Of a stretch of 64,000 nt of DNA, positions 7,877 to 14,543 are shown in pieces (positions within the stretch are counted from its first letter, which is position 1; every line of letters begins with the position of its first letter). Below the pieces are notes generated by a model. That model made no database searches, was not told the origin of the DNA, and was given only the letters and a program-made list of their open reading frames with translations. The DNA is from Falsiroseomonas sp041690465. Its GTDB lineage: Bacteria > Pseudomonadota > Alphaproteobacteria > Acetobacterales > Acetobacteraceae. The stretch lies in the NCBI RefSeq assembly GCF_041690465.1, contig NZ_JAWLHG010000027.1, positions 11,400-75,399 of the forward strand, given 5' to 3'. The translations under genes and the position numbers were made by a program.

Positions 7877-8704
7877 TCAGGCGATGGCGAGCCCCGCCCG
7901 GGCCGGTGACGGAGGCTGCGGGCGAAGGGCGTCCTCGGCCTGTTCCTCGAACTGGTCCTCGGTGACGCCGTAGATCTCGCGCACGCGCCCCGCGGTCAGG
8001 GCTGCGGGCGTGCCGTCGAACATCACCCGGCCGGACTGCATCGCGATGATGCGGTCGCAGAAGACACGCGCCGTGTTGAGGTGGTGCAGGTTGGTCAGGA
8101 CAGTGATGCCGTCCTCCCGGTTCACCTGCCGCAGCGCATCCATGACGGTCTTGGCGTTGCGCGGATCGAGCGAGGCGATCGGTTCGTCGGCGAGGATCAG
8201 CTTGGGTTCCTGCAAGAGGGCACGGCAGATCGCCACACGCTGCTGCTGGCCGCCGGAAAGCGTGTCGGCCCGCTGCAAGGCAGTCTCTGCAAGGTCGAAG
8301 CGATCCAGCACGCGGATCGCCATCGCCCGCTCCTCGGCGGTGAACATCTTGAACAGCGCGGTCAGCGTCCCGAGCGCGCCAGGCCTGTGGTTCAGGCGGC
8401 CGATCAGGACGTTGGTCAGCACGTCCAGCCGCTGCACCAGGTTGAACTGCTGAAAGATCATGGCGCAGTCGGTGCGCCAGCGCCGCAGCGCCTTTCCGCT
8501 GAGTGCGGTGACGTCCTGGCCGTCATGGAAGATGCGGCCCAGGGAGGGCTCGGTCAGGCGATTGACCATCCGCAGCAGCGTGGATTTGCCCGCACCCGAA
8601 CGGCCGATGATGCCCACCATCTGGCCGTCCGGAATGACGATCCGCACATCGTCCACCGCTGTCACGGCGCCGAACCGTCGTGTGAGGCCCTGAAGCTCGA
8701 GCAT
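7877..8704 (-). CDS. phnC: ABC transporter ATP-binding protein of the PhnC (phosphonate) family, orphan
   Basis: 275 residues. Walker A GRSGAGKSTLL near 36, Q-loop FQQFNLVQRLDVLTNVL, signature LSGGQQQRVAICRALLQ, Walker B LILADEPIASLDP and a switch region LTNLHHLNTARVFCDRII; the family-specific NHRPGALGTLTALFK loop marks it as PhnC rather than a general importer ATPase. Start ATG at 8704; upstream codons do not resemble PhnC. Neither PhnD (binding protein) nor PhnE (permease) is encoded in the window. The last 30 residues are a Pro/Ala-rich tail. It is transcribed divergently from znuA across a 204-bp gap. Partners must be elsewhere, or this is a remnant of a broken operon. Confidence 0.85.
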   Translation of the reverse strand: MLELQGLTRRFGAVTAVDDVRIVIPDGQMVGIIGRSGAGKSTLLRMVNRLTEPSLGRIFHDGQDVTALSGKALRRWRTDCAMIFQQFNLVQRLDVLTNVLIGRLNHRPGALGTLTALFKMFTAEERAMAIRVLDRFDLAETALQRADTLSGGQQQRVAICRALLQEPKLILADEPIASLDPRNAKTVMDALRQVNREDGITVLTNLHHLNTARVFCDRIIAMQSGRVMFDGTPAALTAGRVREIYGVTEDQFEEQAEDALRPQPPSPARAGLAIA

Positions 8705-8874
8705 CCCCGCCGTCCCCGTTGAGGCGCGGTTGTAGCCGCCTCGGATGACGTCACGGTGATGGTCCCGTGACGCCAGCATGTCTTCTGGATGGGCCGCCAA
8801 CGCCCGGAGCTTCGGCACGCGCCCGTTTCGCGGTCGCCGTGAGCTTTCCGGCTTGCCGAAAACCGGCCCACATG

Positions 8875-8894
8875 TAATGTTATACTATACTTCG
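8875..8894 (+). promoter_or_regulatory. Zur-box-like palindrome upstream of znuA
   Basis: The sequence TAATGTTATACTATACTTCG lies 14 bases before the znuA ATG. It matches the alphaproteobacterial Zur operator, whose core is a GTTATA and TATAAC palindrome flanked by A/T, in the left half (GTTATA, 8879-8884) and partly in the right half (TATACT). It is one of the few AT-rich stretches in the region. Zinc-dependent repression of znuA is the expected result. Assignment is by consensus match only. Confidence 0.55.
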
Positions 8895-8908
8895 AAAGTG
8901 AGCCTGCC

Positions 8909-9865
8909 ATGCGCCGCCGCATCCTGCTGCTTTTCCCTGCACTGGCCTTGCCTTCGCTGACCGGAGGGGCGGCGACGGCGCAGCAGAGACCGCAGGTGGT
9001 GGCGTCCTTCTCCATCCTCGGAGACATGGTCGGCCAGATCGCCGGGCAGCGGGTGCAACTGCGCACCATCGCCGGACCGAATGCCGATGCGCACAGCTTT
9101 CAGCCCCGCCCCTCGGACGCCGAGGCGCTGCGCAATGCCGCGCTCGTGGTGCGCAATGGACTGGGCTTCGACGGCTGGGTAGACCGCATGATCCGTGCCG
9201 CGAACTACCGCGGGCCCGTGGCGACGGCCACGGAAGGCCTGGTGCCGCGCCGCATGGAGGCGCATGGCCACGCTCACGGCCATGGTGGCGCCGAGCAGCG
9301 GCAGCCACACGCCGCCGCGCCGCGCACGGCGCCTGACCCGCACGCCTGGCAGGATCCACGGCTTGGCGCGCTCTACGCCCGCAACATCGCGCGTGGTCTC
9401 GCGGGAGCGGACCCCGCCAACGCGGCTGCACACCAGGCGGCAGGCGAAGCCTATGCGGCGCGGCTTGAGGCGCTGGACGTCTGGATCCGCGAACAACTCG
9501 CCGCCGTGCCGGAGGCCAAGCGCGTCGTGGTCACCAGCCATGATGCCTTCGGCTATTTCGGCGCGGCCTACGGCATCCGCTTCCTCGCGCCGCAAGGTGT
9601 CTCGACCGCCGGCGAGCCAAGCGCAGCGCAGGTGGCCCGCCTCATCCGCCAGATCCGTGCCGAGGGCACGACAGCGGTCTTCATCGAAAACATGGGCAGC
9701 CCGGCCACGCTGGAGCGCCTGGCGCGCGAGGCCGGCGTGCGGGTGCGCGGCCGACTCTTCGCCGATGCGCTGTCCGAGCCCGGCGGCCCGGCGCCGACCT
9801 ACGAGGCGATGTTCCGCCACAACATTTCGCTGCTGGTGCCTGCGATGCGCGGCGAGGGGGCATAG
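8909..9865 (+). CDS. znuA: Zinc ABC transporter substrate-binding protein
   Basis: 318 residues. Signal peptide (about 1-24), then the cluster 9 metal-binding fold: ASFSILGDMVGQIAG, first ligand His62 in DAHSFQPRPSD, second His145 in DPHAWQDPRL, third His in VVVTSHDAFGYFGAAYG and the acidic ligand region LFADALSEPG. A His-rich loop (HGHAHGHGG, about 119-127) between the first two ligands is typical of zinc-specific ZnuA rather than manganese MntC/PsaA. The protein should capture zinc in the periplasm. No ZnuB permease or ZnuC ATPase adjoins it; the neighbouring ATPase is of the PhnC family. The Zur-like box just upstream supports zinc control. Confidence 0.88.
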   Translation: MRRRILLLFPALALPSLTGGAATAQQRPQVVASFSILGDMVGQIAGQRVQLRTIAGPNADAHSFQPRPSDAEALRNAALVVRNGLGFDGWVDRMIRAANYRGPVATATEGLVPRRMEAHGHAHGHGGAEQRQPHAAAPRTAPDPHAWQDPRLGALYARNIARGLAGADPANAAAHQAAGEAYAARLEALDVWIREQLAAVPEAKRVVVTSHDAFGYFGAAYGIRFLAPQGVSTAGEPSAAQVARLIRQIRAEGTTAVFIENMGSPATLERLAREAGVRVRGRLFADALSEPGGPAPTYEAMFRHNISLLVPAMRGEGA

Positions 9866-9903
9866 CGCAGCCGGCTGGACCGGGCACCGGGCGCCGCCCC
9901 AGG

Positions 9904-10614
9904 ATGGGCGGCATGCCCAGCCTTCCTGGTGGCCTCCCCTTTCCGACAACGGCCGCCGCGGCGCGGCTGCTGGTGCCCGGCCTCGCCGCCATGGTCGAGG
10001 CGACCGACCGGCTCGGCACGGTGCATGTGATCGGCGGCGCCGATGCCTCGGCCACGCGGTTCGATCCGGCGCGCACGGTACATGCGGCGATGGTCGCGCT
10101 GGGCTGGCCCTCGCTGGCGGCGCTGGCCCGTGCGGGGGCGGTGACGCGCGGCGGGCTGCCCTATGTCCCCGGGCTGCTTGGCTTCCGCGAGGTGCCGGCA
10201 CTGGCCGAGGCCTGGCCCGCGCTCCACCCCAAGCCCGACCTGGTGCTGGTGGACGGACACGGGCTGGCGCATCCGCAGGGCTTCGGCACCGCCTGCCTGC
10301 TCGGCCTGGTGCTGGACGTGCCGGCCATAGGCGTCGCCAAGTCGGTGCTGGTTGGGGAAGTGGAGGGCACGCTGCGGGACGAGCCGGGCGCCCGCGCGCC
10401 ACTGGTGTTCAAGGGAAGGCAGGTCGGCATCGCGCTGCGGAGCCGGCGCGGGGCAAATCCGCTCTATGTCTCGGTCGGCCATCGCGTCTCGCTCGACACC
10501 GCGCTGGAGTGGGTGACGCGCTGCCTGCGCGGCCGCCGGCTGCCGGAGCCGACCCGCGCCGCGCATGATGCTGCCGGCGCCCTGCGCCTTTCCGGCATGC
10601 CGGCGCTGGGCTAG
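9904..10614 (+). CDS. nfi: Endonuclease V (deoxyinosine 3'-endonuclease)
   Basis: 236 residues, close to the usual Nfi length. It initiates repair of deoxyinosine by cutting the second phosphodiester bond 3' of the lesion. Seen motifs: VHVIGGADASAT (first metal-binding Asp), YVPGLLGFREVPAL (PYxPG(L/Y)LxFRE block with the strand-separating Tyr and catalytic Glu), DLVLVDGHGLAHPQGFGTAC (second Asp and the His following) and IGVAKSVLVG (catalytic Lys). All are in family order. Start may be 9904 or the ATG at 9913. It ends 9 bases before the DUF423 gene on the same strand. Confidence 0.9.
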   Translation: MGGMPSLPGGLPFPTTAAAARLLVPGLAAMVEATDRLGTVHVIGGADASATRFDPARTVHAAMVALGWPSLAALARAGAVTRGGLPYVPGLLGFREVPALAEAWPALHPKPDLVLVDGHGLAHPQGFGTACLLGLVLDVPAIGVAKSVLVGEVEGTLRDEPGARAPLVFKGRQVGIALRSRRGANPLYVSVGHRVSLDTALEWVTRCLRGRRLPEPTRAAHDAAGALRLSGMPALG

Positions 10615-10623
10615 TCGGGGCGC

Positions 10624-10986
10624 ATGTCCCGCATCTGGATGGCGCTCGGCGCCCTGTTCGGCCTGGTTTCGGTGGCGATGGCCGCCTATGCCTCGCACGG
10701 GCTGGAACCGGCCAGCGCAACGCTGGCGAATACCGGCGCATCTCTAGGTGCCTGGCACGGCCTGGCGCTGATCGGGGCCGGCCTGCTGGCGGAGCGGCGC
10801 CGCGGGCCGCTCGTGCATCTCGCGGCCGGCTGCTTCGCCGCGGGAGCGCTGATGTTCTGCGGCGGGCTGTACCTGCGAGCACTGACAGACCTTTCGCTTG
10901 GGTTGGTCACGCCACTGGGCGGCATGACGATGCTCGTCGGCTGGGGATTGCTGGCGGCGGCAGCGTTGGTCGCGCCGCAGCGATGA
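10624..10986 (+). CDS. DUF423 small membrane protein
   Basis: 120 residues with four hydrophobic helices. The N-terminal LGALFGLVSVAMAAYASHGL and the central WHGLALIGAGLL and MFCGGLYLRALT blocks are the DUF423 (YgdD) pattern; LGGMTMLVGWGLLAAAAL closes the domain. Inner-membrane protein of unknown function found widely in proteobacteria. The stop overlaps the next start (ATGA at 10983-10986), so it is coupled to the methyltransferase gene, which agrees with the ygdD-rlmM pairing common in proteobacteria. Confidence 0.85.
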   Translation: MSRIWMALGALFGLVSVAMAAYASHGLEPASATLANTGASLGAWHGLALIGAGLLAERRRGPLVHLAAGCFAAGALMFCGGLYLRALTDLSLGLVTPLGGMTMLVGWGLLAAAALVAPQR

Positions 10987-11897
10987 TCGCCAGCGCCTAT
11001 CTGGCGGCCGAAGGCTACGAAGCGGAGCTGGCGGAGGAATTGCGTCGCGCCGGGCGCGCGATAGAGGCGTGGCACGGACGCCTGGCGCTCTCACCCGATC
11101 CGCCAGGCTCGACGGCCTGGGCGCTGGATGTCTGGACCGGCCCGCGCGAGCTTCCGGCGCCCTCCGTGAAAGCCGCGGCCGATGCGCTGCGGGCGATGCA
11201 GCGCAACTGGGCCGGCTATGCGCCGACGCATCATCGCCGCAGCGCCCTGATCACCGAGCGCCTGCCGCCGGTGAAGGCGCGGCCGCTCGTCTTCCCGGAG
11301 CCAGCGCCCTCCGCGCATCTCGGCGCCTGGACGCTGTTGGCGCCGGACCGGCTGCTGGCCTCGCCGACCAAGACCAGCCCCTTCGTCAACGGCGCGGTCG
11401 CCTTCGCCGAGGACCGCGAAGGCCCGCCCTCGCGCGCCTACCTCAAGCTGTGGGAGGCGCTGACCAGGCTCGGAAGGCATCCAGCGCCGGGGGAGCGGTG
11501 CCTCGATCTCGGGGCATCGCCGGGCGGCTGGACCTGGGTGCTGGCCAAGCTCGGCGCGCGTGTTGAGGCGGTGGACAAGGCGCCGCTCGATCCGCGCGTG
11601 GCGGCGATGCCCGGCGTGACGATGCGGGACGAGAGCGCCTTCGCGCTGGACCCGGCCCAGGAGCGGCAGGTGGACTGGCTGTTCAGCGACGTGATCTGCT
11701 ACCCGGCGCGGCTGCTGACACTGGTGCGGCGCTGGATTGCGGCGGGGGCGGCGCGGAACCTGGTCTGCACGGTGAAATTCCAGGGCGAGACCGACCACGA
11801 CGTTGCGGCGGAGTTCGCCGCGATCGAAGGTGCCGTGCTATTCCATGGCGCGCACAACAAGCACGAGTTGACCTTCGCCCGCCTGGCGGAACGGTAG
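10983..11897 (+). CDS. RlmM-like SAM-dependent 2'-O-ribose methyltransferase
   Basis: 304 residues. The N-terminal part has the THUMP-like region seen in RlmM (QRNWAGYAPTHHRRSALITE). The C-terminal half is an FtsJ-type methyltransferase: RCLDLGASPGGWTWVLAKLG is the SAM-binding loop, WLFSDVICYP carries the catalytic Asp, and VCTVKFQGETDHD the catalytic Lys; the last Glu is in HNKHELTFARL. In E. coli RlmM modifies C2498 of 23S rRNA; the same target is likely but not certain here, since the protein is shorter than RlmM (about 366). The last 21 bases of the gene (ARLAER and stop) lie inside the tRNA-Leu gene. Confidence 0.82.
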   Translation: MIASAYLAAEGYEAELAEELRRAGRAIEAWHGRLALSPDPPGSTAWALDVWTGPRELPAPSVKAAADALRAMQRNWAGYAPTHHRRSALITERLPPVKARPLVFPEPAPSAHLGAWTLLAPDRLLASPTKTSPFVNGAVAFAEDREGPPSRAYLKLWEALTRLGRHPAPGERCLDLGASPGGWTWVLAKLGARVEAVDKAPLDPRVAAMPGVTMRDESAFALDPAQERQVDWLFSDVICYPARLLTLVRRWIAAGAARNLVCTVKFQGETDHDVAAEFAAIEGAVLFHGAHNKHELTFARLAER

Positions 11898-11959
11898 ACG
11901 CAGCGGACTTAAAATCCGCAACCCGCAAGGGTGTGGGGGTTCGAGTCCCCCGGCGGGCA
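11877..11959 (+). tRNA. tRNA-Leu, anticodon TAA
   Basis: An 83-nt class II tRNA. Acceptor stem GCCCGCC (11877-11883) pairs with GGCGGGC (11952-11958), discriminator A at 11959. The D arm follows the Leu pattern (TGGCGGAACGGTAGACGC), the anticodon stem is GCGGA/TCCGC around loop CTTAAAA with TAA at 11910-11912, a long variable arm (AACCCGCAAGGGTG) follows, and the T arm is GGGGG-TTCGAGT-CCCCC. No CCA is encoded. Its first 21 bases are also the end of the methyltransferase CDS, and it ends two bases from the stop of the convergent aldehyde dehydrogenase. Confidence 0.96.
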
Positions 11960-11961
11960 TC

Positions 11962-13308
11962 TCAGCGCTTCTTCACGAGTTGCTTCGTCAGCTTCTCGGC
12001 GATCGGCTTGCGCGGCAGGTCGAAGAACCGCGAGAGGCTCCACCGGCCATGCCGTACGCGCGCGCGCATGTCCGAGAAGGCGAGGAACCCCGCGCGCCCA
12101 TGATAGCGCCCGATGCCGGAGGCGCCGACGCCGCCGAAGCCGAGCGACGGGAAGGCCGCGTACTCGATGGCGCGGCCAGTCACCAGCGCGCCGGAGCGCG
12201 TGCCGGCCGCCACCGCCGCCTCCTCCGAGCGGGTGGCGCCGAACAGATAGATCGCCAATGGCGGGGGGCGCGCGGTGACCCAGGCGATGGCGCCAGCAAG
12301 GTCGGGCATCGCCTGTATGGCCAGCACCGGGCCGAAGATCTCTTCCTGCTGCAGCGGTGAATTCTGTGCGGCCTCCGCCAGCGTGAGGGCGCGCCGCCGC
12401 GCATCGCCATCGGCGCCGAGCGGCGTCAGCCGCGCGCCCACGGTCAGCGCATCCAACCGCGCCGCCTGCGCCTCGGAGGCGATGGCGCCCTCCGGCAGCG
12501 CGATCCCACTGTCGCGGCAGGCGTCTGCAAAATCGGCGGGTGCATGGCCGACCAGCAGCACCGTATCGGGCGCAATGCAGGTCTGACCGGCATTCACCGC
12601 CTTGCCGGCCAGGATGTTCCGCGCCGCCTCGCGCAGATCGGCCCCGGGCAAGACCAGGGCGGGGCACTTCCCGCCGAGTTCCAGCGTGACGGGCACCAGG
12701 TTGCGCGCCGCCGCCTCCGCCACCTTGCGGCCCGTCGACGTGCCGCCGGTGAAGACCAGATGATCCCAGGGCTGCGCGGCGAAGCTTTCCGCCACCTCGC
12801 GCCCACCCTGGACGGCAAGCGCGACATCGCGGCCGAGGGCGGCCTCCAGCACCTCGCCCAGCAGCGCCGCCGTGCGGGGCACGAACTCCGAGGGCTTCAC
12901 CACGACGCGGTTGCCCGCCGCGATCGCATCCACCACCGGCCAGAGGGCGAGCTGGACCGGGTAGTTCCAAGGCGCGATGATGCCGACCACGCCCTTCGGC
13001 ACCGGCTCCTCCGCCGCCGTTGTTGGCCAGAAGGGATAGGGCACCCAGGCGCGCCGCGGCTTCGCCCAGCCCCTCAGCTTGCGGCGCGAATAGCGTGCGG
13101 CATCGGCCACGATCAGCACATCGGCCAGCAGGGTGTCATACCGCGATCGGCCGCCGTAATCGGCATCCAGCGCGATGACGAACTCCTCGGCACGTGCCAG
13201 CACCTCATCGGCCAGCTTCGCCAACAAATCGCGCCGGCGATCCAGGCCGAGTCTGCCGTCACGGGCTTCGGCGGCGCGCAGCGCGGCGAGGGCCTCGGCC
13301 GGCGTCAC
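11962..13308 (-). CDS. Aldehyde dehydrogenase of the C30 carotenoid cluster (CrtNc/AldH-like)
   Basis: 448 residues, the shorter class 3 type ALDH. IIAPWNYPVQLALWP (cofactor pocket), FTGGTSTGRKV, catalytic base in TLELGGKCPALVLPG, catalytic Cys in VNAGQTCIAPDTVLL and EEIFGPVLAI are intact. Start GTG at 13308 with GGAGG six bases upstream and GTGA overlap with hpnE; the frame is open far upstream but lies inside hpnE. Given the cluster, the likely substrate is a C30 carotenoid aldehyde (4,4'-diaponeurosporenal type) oxidised to the carboxylic acid before glycosylation, as AldH does in staphyloxanthin synthesis. That substrate is inferred from context. Confidence 0.83.
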   Translation of the reverse strand: MTPAEALAALRAAEARDGRLGLDRRRDLLAKLADEVLARAEEFVIALDADYGGRSRYDTLLADVLIVADAARYSRRKLRGWAKPRRAWVPYPFWPTTAAEEPVPKGVVGIIAPWNYPVQLALWPVVDAIAAGNRVVVKPSEFVPRTAALLGEVLEAALGRDVALAVQGGREVAESFAAQPWDHLVFTGGTSTGRKVAEAAARNLVPVTLELGGKCPALVLPGADLREAARNILAGKAVNAGQTCIAPDTVLLVGHAPADFADACRDSGIALPEGAIASEAQAARLDALTVGARLTPLGADGDARRRALTLAEAAQNSPLQQEEIFGPVLAIQAMPDLAGAIAWVTARPPPLAIYLFGATRSEEAAVAAGTRSGALVTGRAIEYAAFPSLGFGGVGASGIGRYHGRAGFLAFSDMRARVRHGRWSLSRFFDLPRKPIAEKLTKQLVKKR

Positions 13309-14543
13309 GCTGCCTCCTTCGGCAATGGCGCGCTCAGCAGCGCGGCGGCGGCGGCCTCGCCGGAGCGGATGGCGGCCTCGATCGTCGCGGGCAGATCGGG
13401 CAGGGTCCAGTCGCCGGCGAGCGCGAGATTCACCAGCGGCTGGCGCGGCGGGCGCGGGCGGGGCAGCAGGGTATGGCGCGGCGTCGCGCGGCGTTCGCGC
13501 ACCGCGCGCGCGCGCGGTGGGGCCACCGGCCACTCGCCGGCCAGGCGGAAGCGCAGCGCCGCTTCGCGCACCTCGGGCCAGATGCGCACGGTGGCGGCTT
13601 CCTCGGAGAGCGTGACCGCGTCGTCGGCCGCGCTCACCGTGACGGAGACGCCGCCCGGCCGCACCAGCACCCATTGCGCCAGCCCGCCCAGCAGCCCGAT
13701 GAAGCGCACCGGGCCTTCCGTGGCATGGGCGAAATGCAGGTTGAGGATCGGTGCGTGCAGCTCCGGCACCGCAAGATCCGGCAGCAGCCGCGCCGCCTCC
13801 CACGGGGGCACAGCGAGCAGCACGTATTCGGCAGAGTCGAGCTCGACCGATTGCTCGCCGAAATCCAGCGCGGCGACCCGGTCGCCCTGGCGCATCAGGC
13901 CGCGAAGGCGCAACCCGGTCCGCAGGGTGGCGCCATGGCAACCGAGGGTCGCGACGGCCGGCGCCACCATGTCCGGCCCCAACCCGCGCGCGGCGACGAA
14001 CAGCCGTGCCGCGCCGGGCGCCGCCAGACGGCGCAGCACATGGCCGAGCAGCCGAGAGGAGGCTTCCGTGGCCGGCGTGTTCAGCGCAGCGACGGTCAGC
14101 GGCTCGACCAGGCTGCGCAGCATGGCCGGGTGCGCGGCGAGCGCGGCGGCGACGGTGCGATCCGCGCCGGGCAGGGCCAGTCGCGCCACCGCGAACAGCG
14201 CACCGAGCGTCAGCCCGGCCGGCCGCCGTGCGCTGCGCAACCAGCCCATAGGCGAGAGTGCCACCTGGCGCGCGCTGTGGTCGGCGAGGTCGAGCACCGG
14301 CAGGCCATCGGGCTCCGGCTCGATCCAGGCGTCGCGTGCGCCGACTGCCGAGAGGAAGCGCAGCGCCACACGGTTGGCGCCGAGCAGCGCATGCGTGCCG
14401 TTGTCGGTGCCATCGGGCAATGCGCGGGCGCGGCCGCCGGGCGCGGGCGTGGCCTCGTAGAGCGTCACGCGATGGCCCGCGCGCGCGAGCATCAGCGCGC
14501 CCGCCAGGCCCGCCAGGCCGGCGCCGACGACATGGAAGGTCAT
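13305..14543 (-). CDS. hpnE: Hydroxysqualene dehydroxylase HpnE
   Basis: 412 residues. FAD/NAD(P)-binding GAGLAGLAGALMLARAGH at residues 6-23, then LYEATPAPGGRARAL and DNGTHALLGAN, the HpnE signature; the C-terminal LALAGDWTLPDLPATIEAAI closes the amine-oxidase-like fold. HpnE reduces hydroxysqualene to squalene, the third step of the HpnCDE route. Start ATG at 14543 overlaps the stop of the hpnC-hpnD fusion (ATGA) and its own stop overlaps the aldehyde dehydrogenase GTG, so the three genes are coupled. Residue lengths fit the family (about 410-420). Confidence 0.9.
   Translation of the reverse strand: MTFHVVGAGLAGLAGALMLARAGHRVTLYEATPAPGGRARALPDGTDNGTHALLGANRVALRFLSAVGARDAWIEPEPDGLPVLDLADHSARQVALSPMGWLRSARRPAGLTLGALFAVARLALPGADRTVAAALAAHPAMLRSLVEPLTVAALNTPATEASSRLLGHVLRRLAAPGAARLFVAARGLGPDMVAPAVATLGCHGATLRTGLRLRGLMRQGDRVAALDFGEQSVELDSAEYVLLAVPPWEAARLLPDLAVPELHAPILNLHFAHATEGPVRFIGLLGGLAQWVLVRPGGVSVTVSAADDAVTLSEEAATVRIWPEVREAALRFRLAGEWPVAPPRARAVRERRATPRHTLLPRPRPPRQPLVNLALAGDWTLPDLPATIEAAIRSGEAAAAALLSAPLPKEAA

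Noticed and set aside
7877..8704. Reading the ATPase as ZnuC for the divergent ZnuA
   Set aside because: The loop NHRPGALGTLTALFK and the LTNLHHLNTARVFCDRII switch region are of the PhnC family; ZnuC lacks them.
13309..13941. N-terminal extension of the aldehyde dehydrogenase to 659 residues
   Set aside because: The added 211 residues lie wholly in hpnE and are low complexity; a GTG with GGAGG at 13308 gives a normal 448-residue enzyme.
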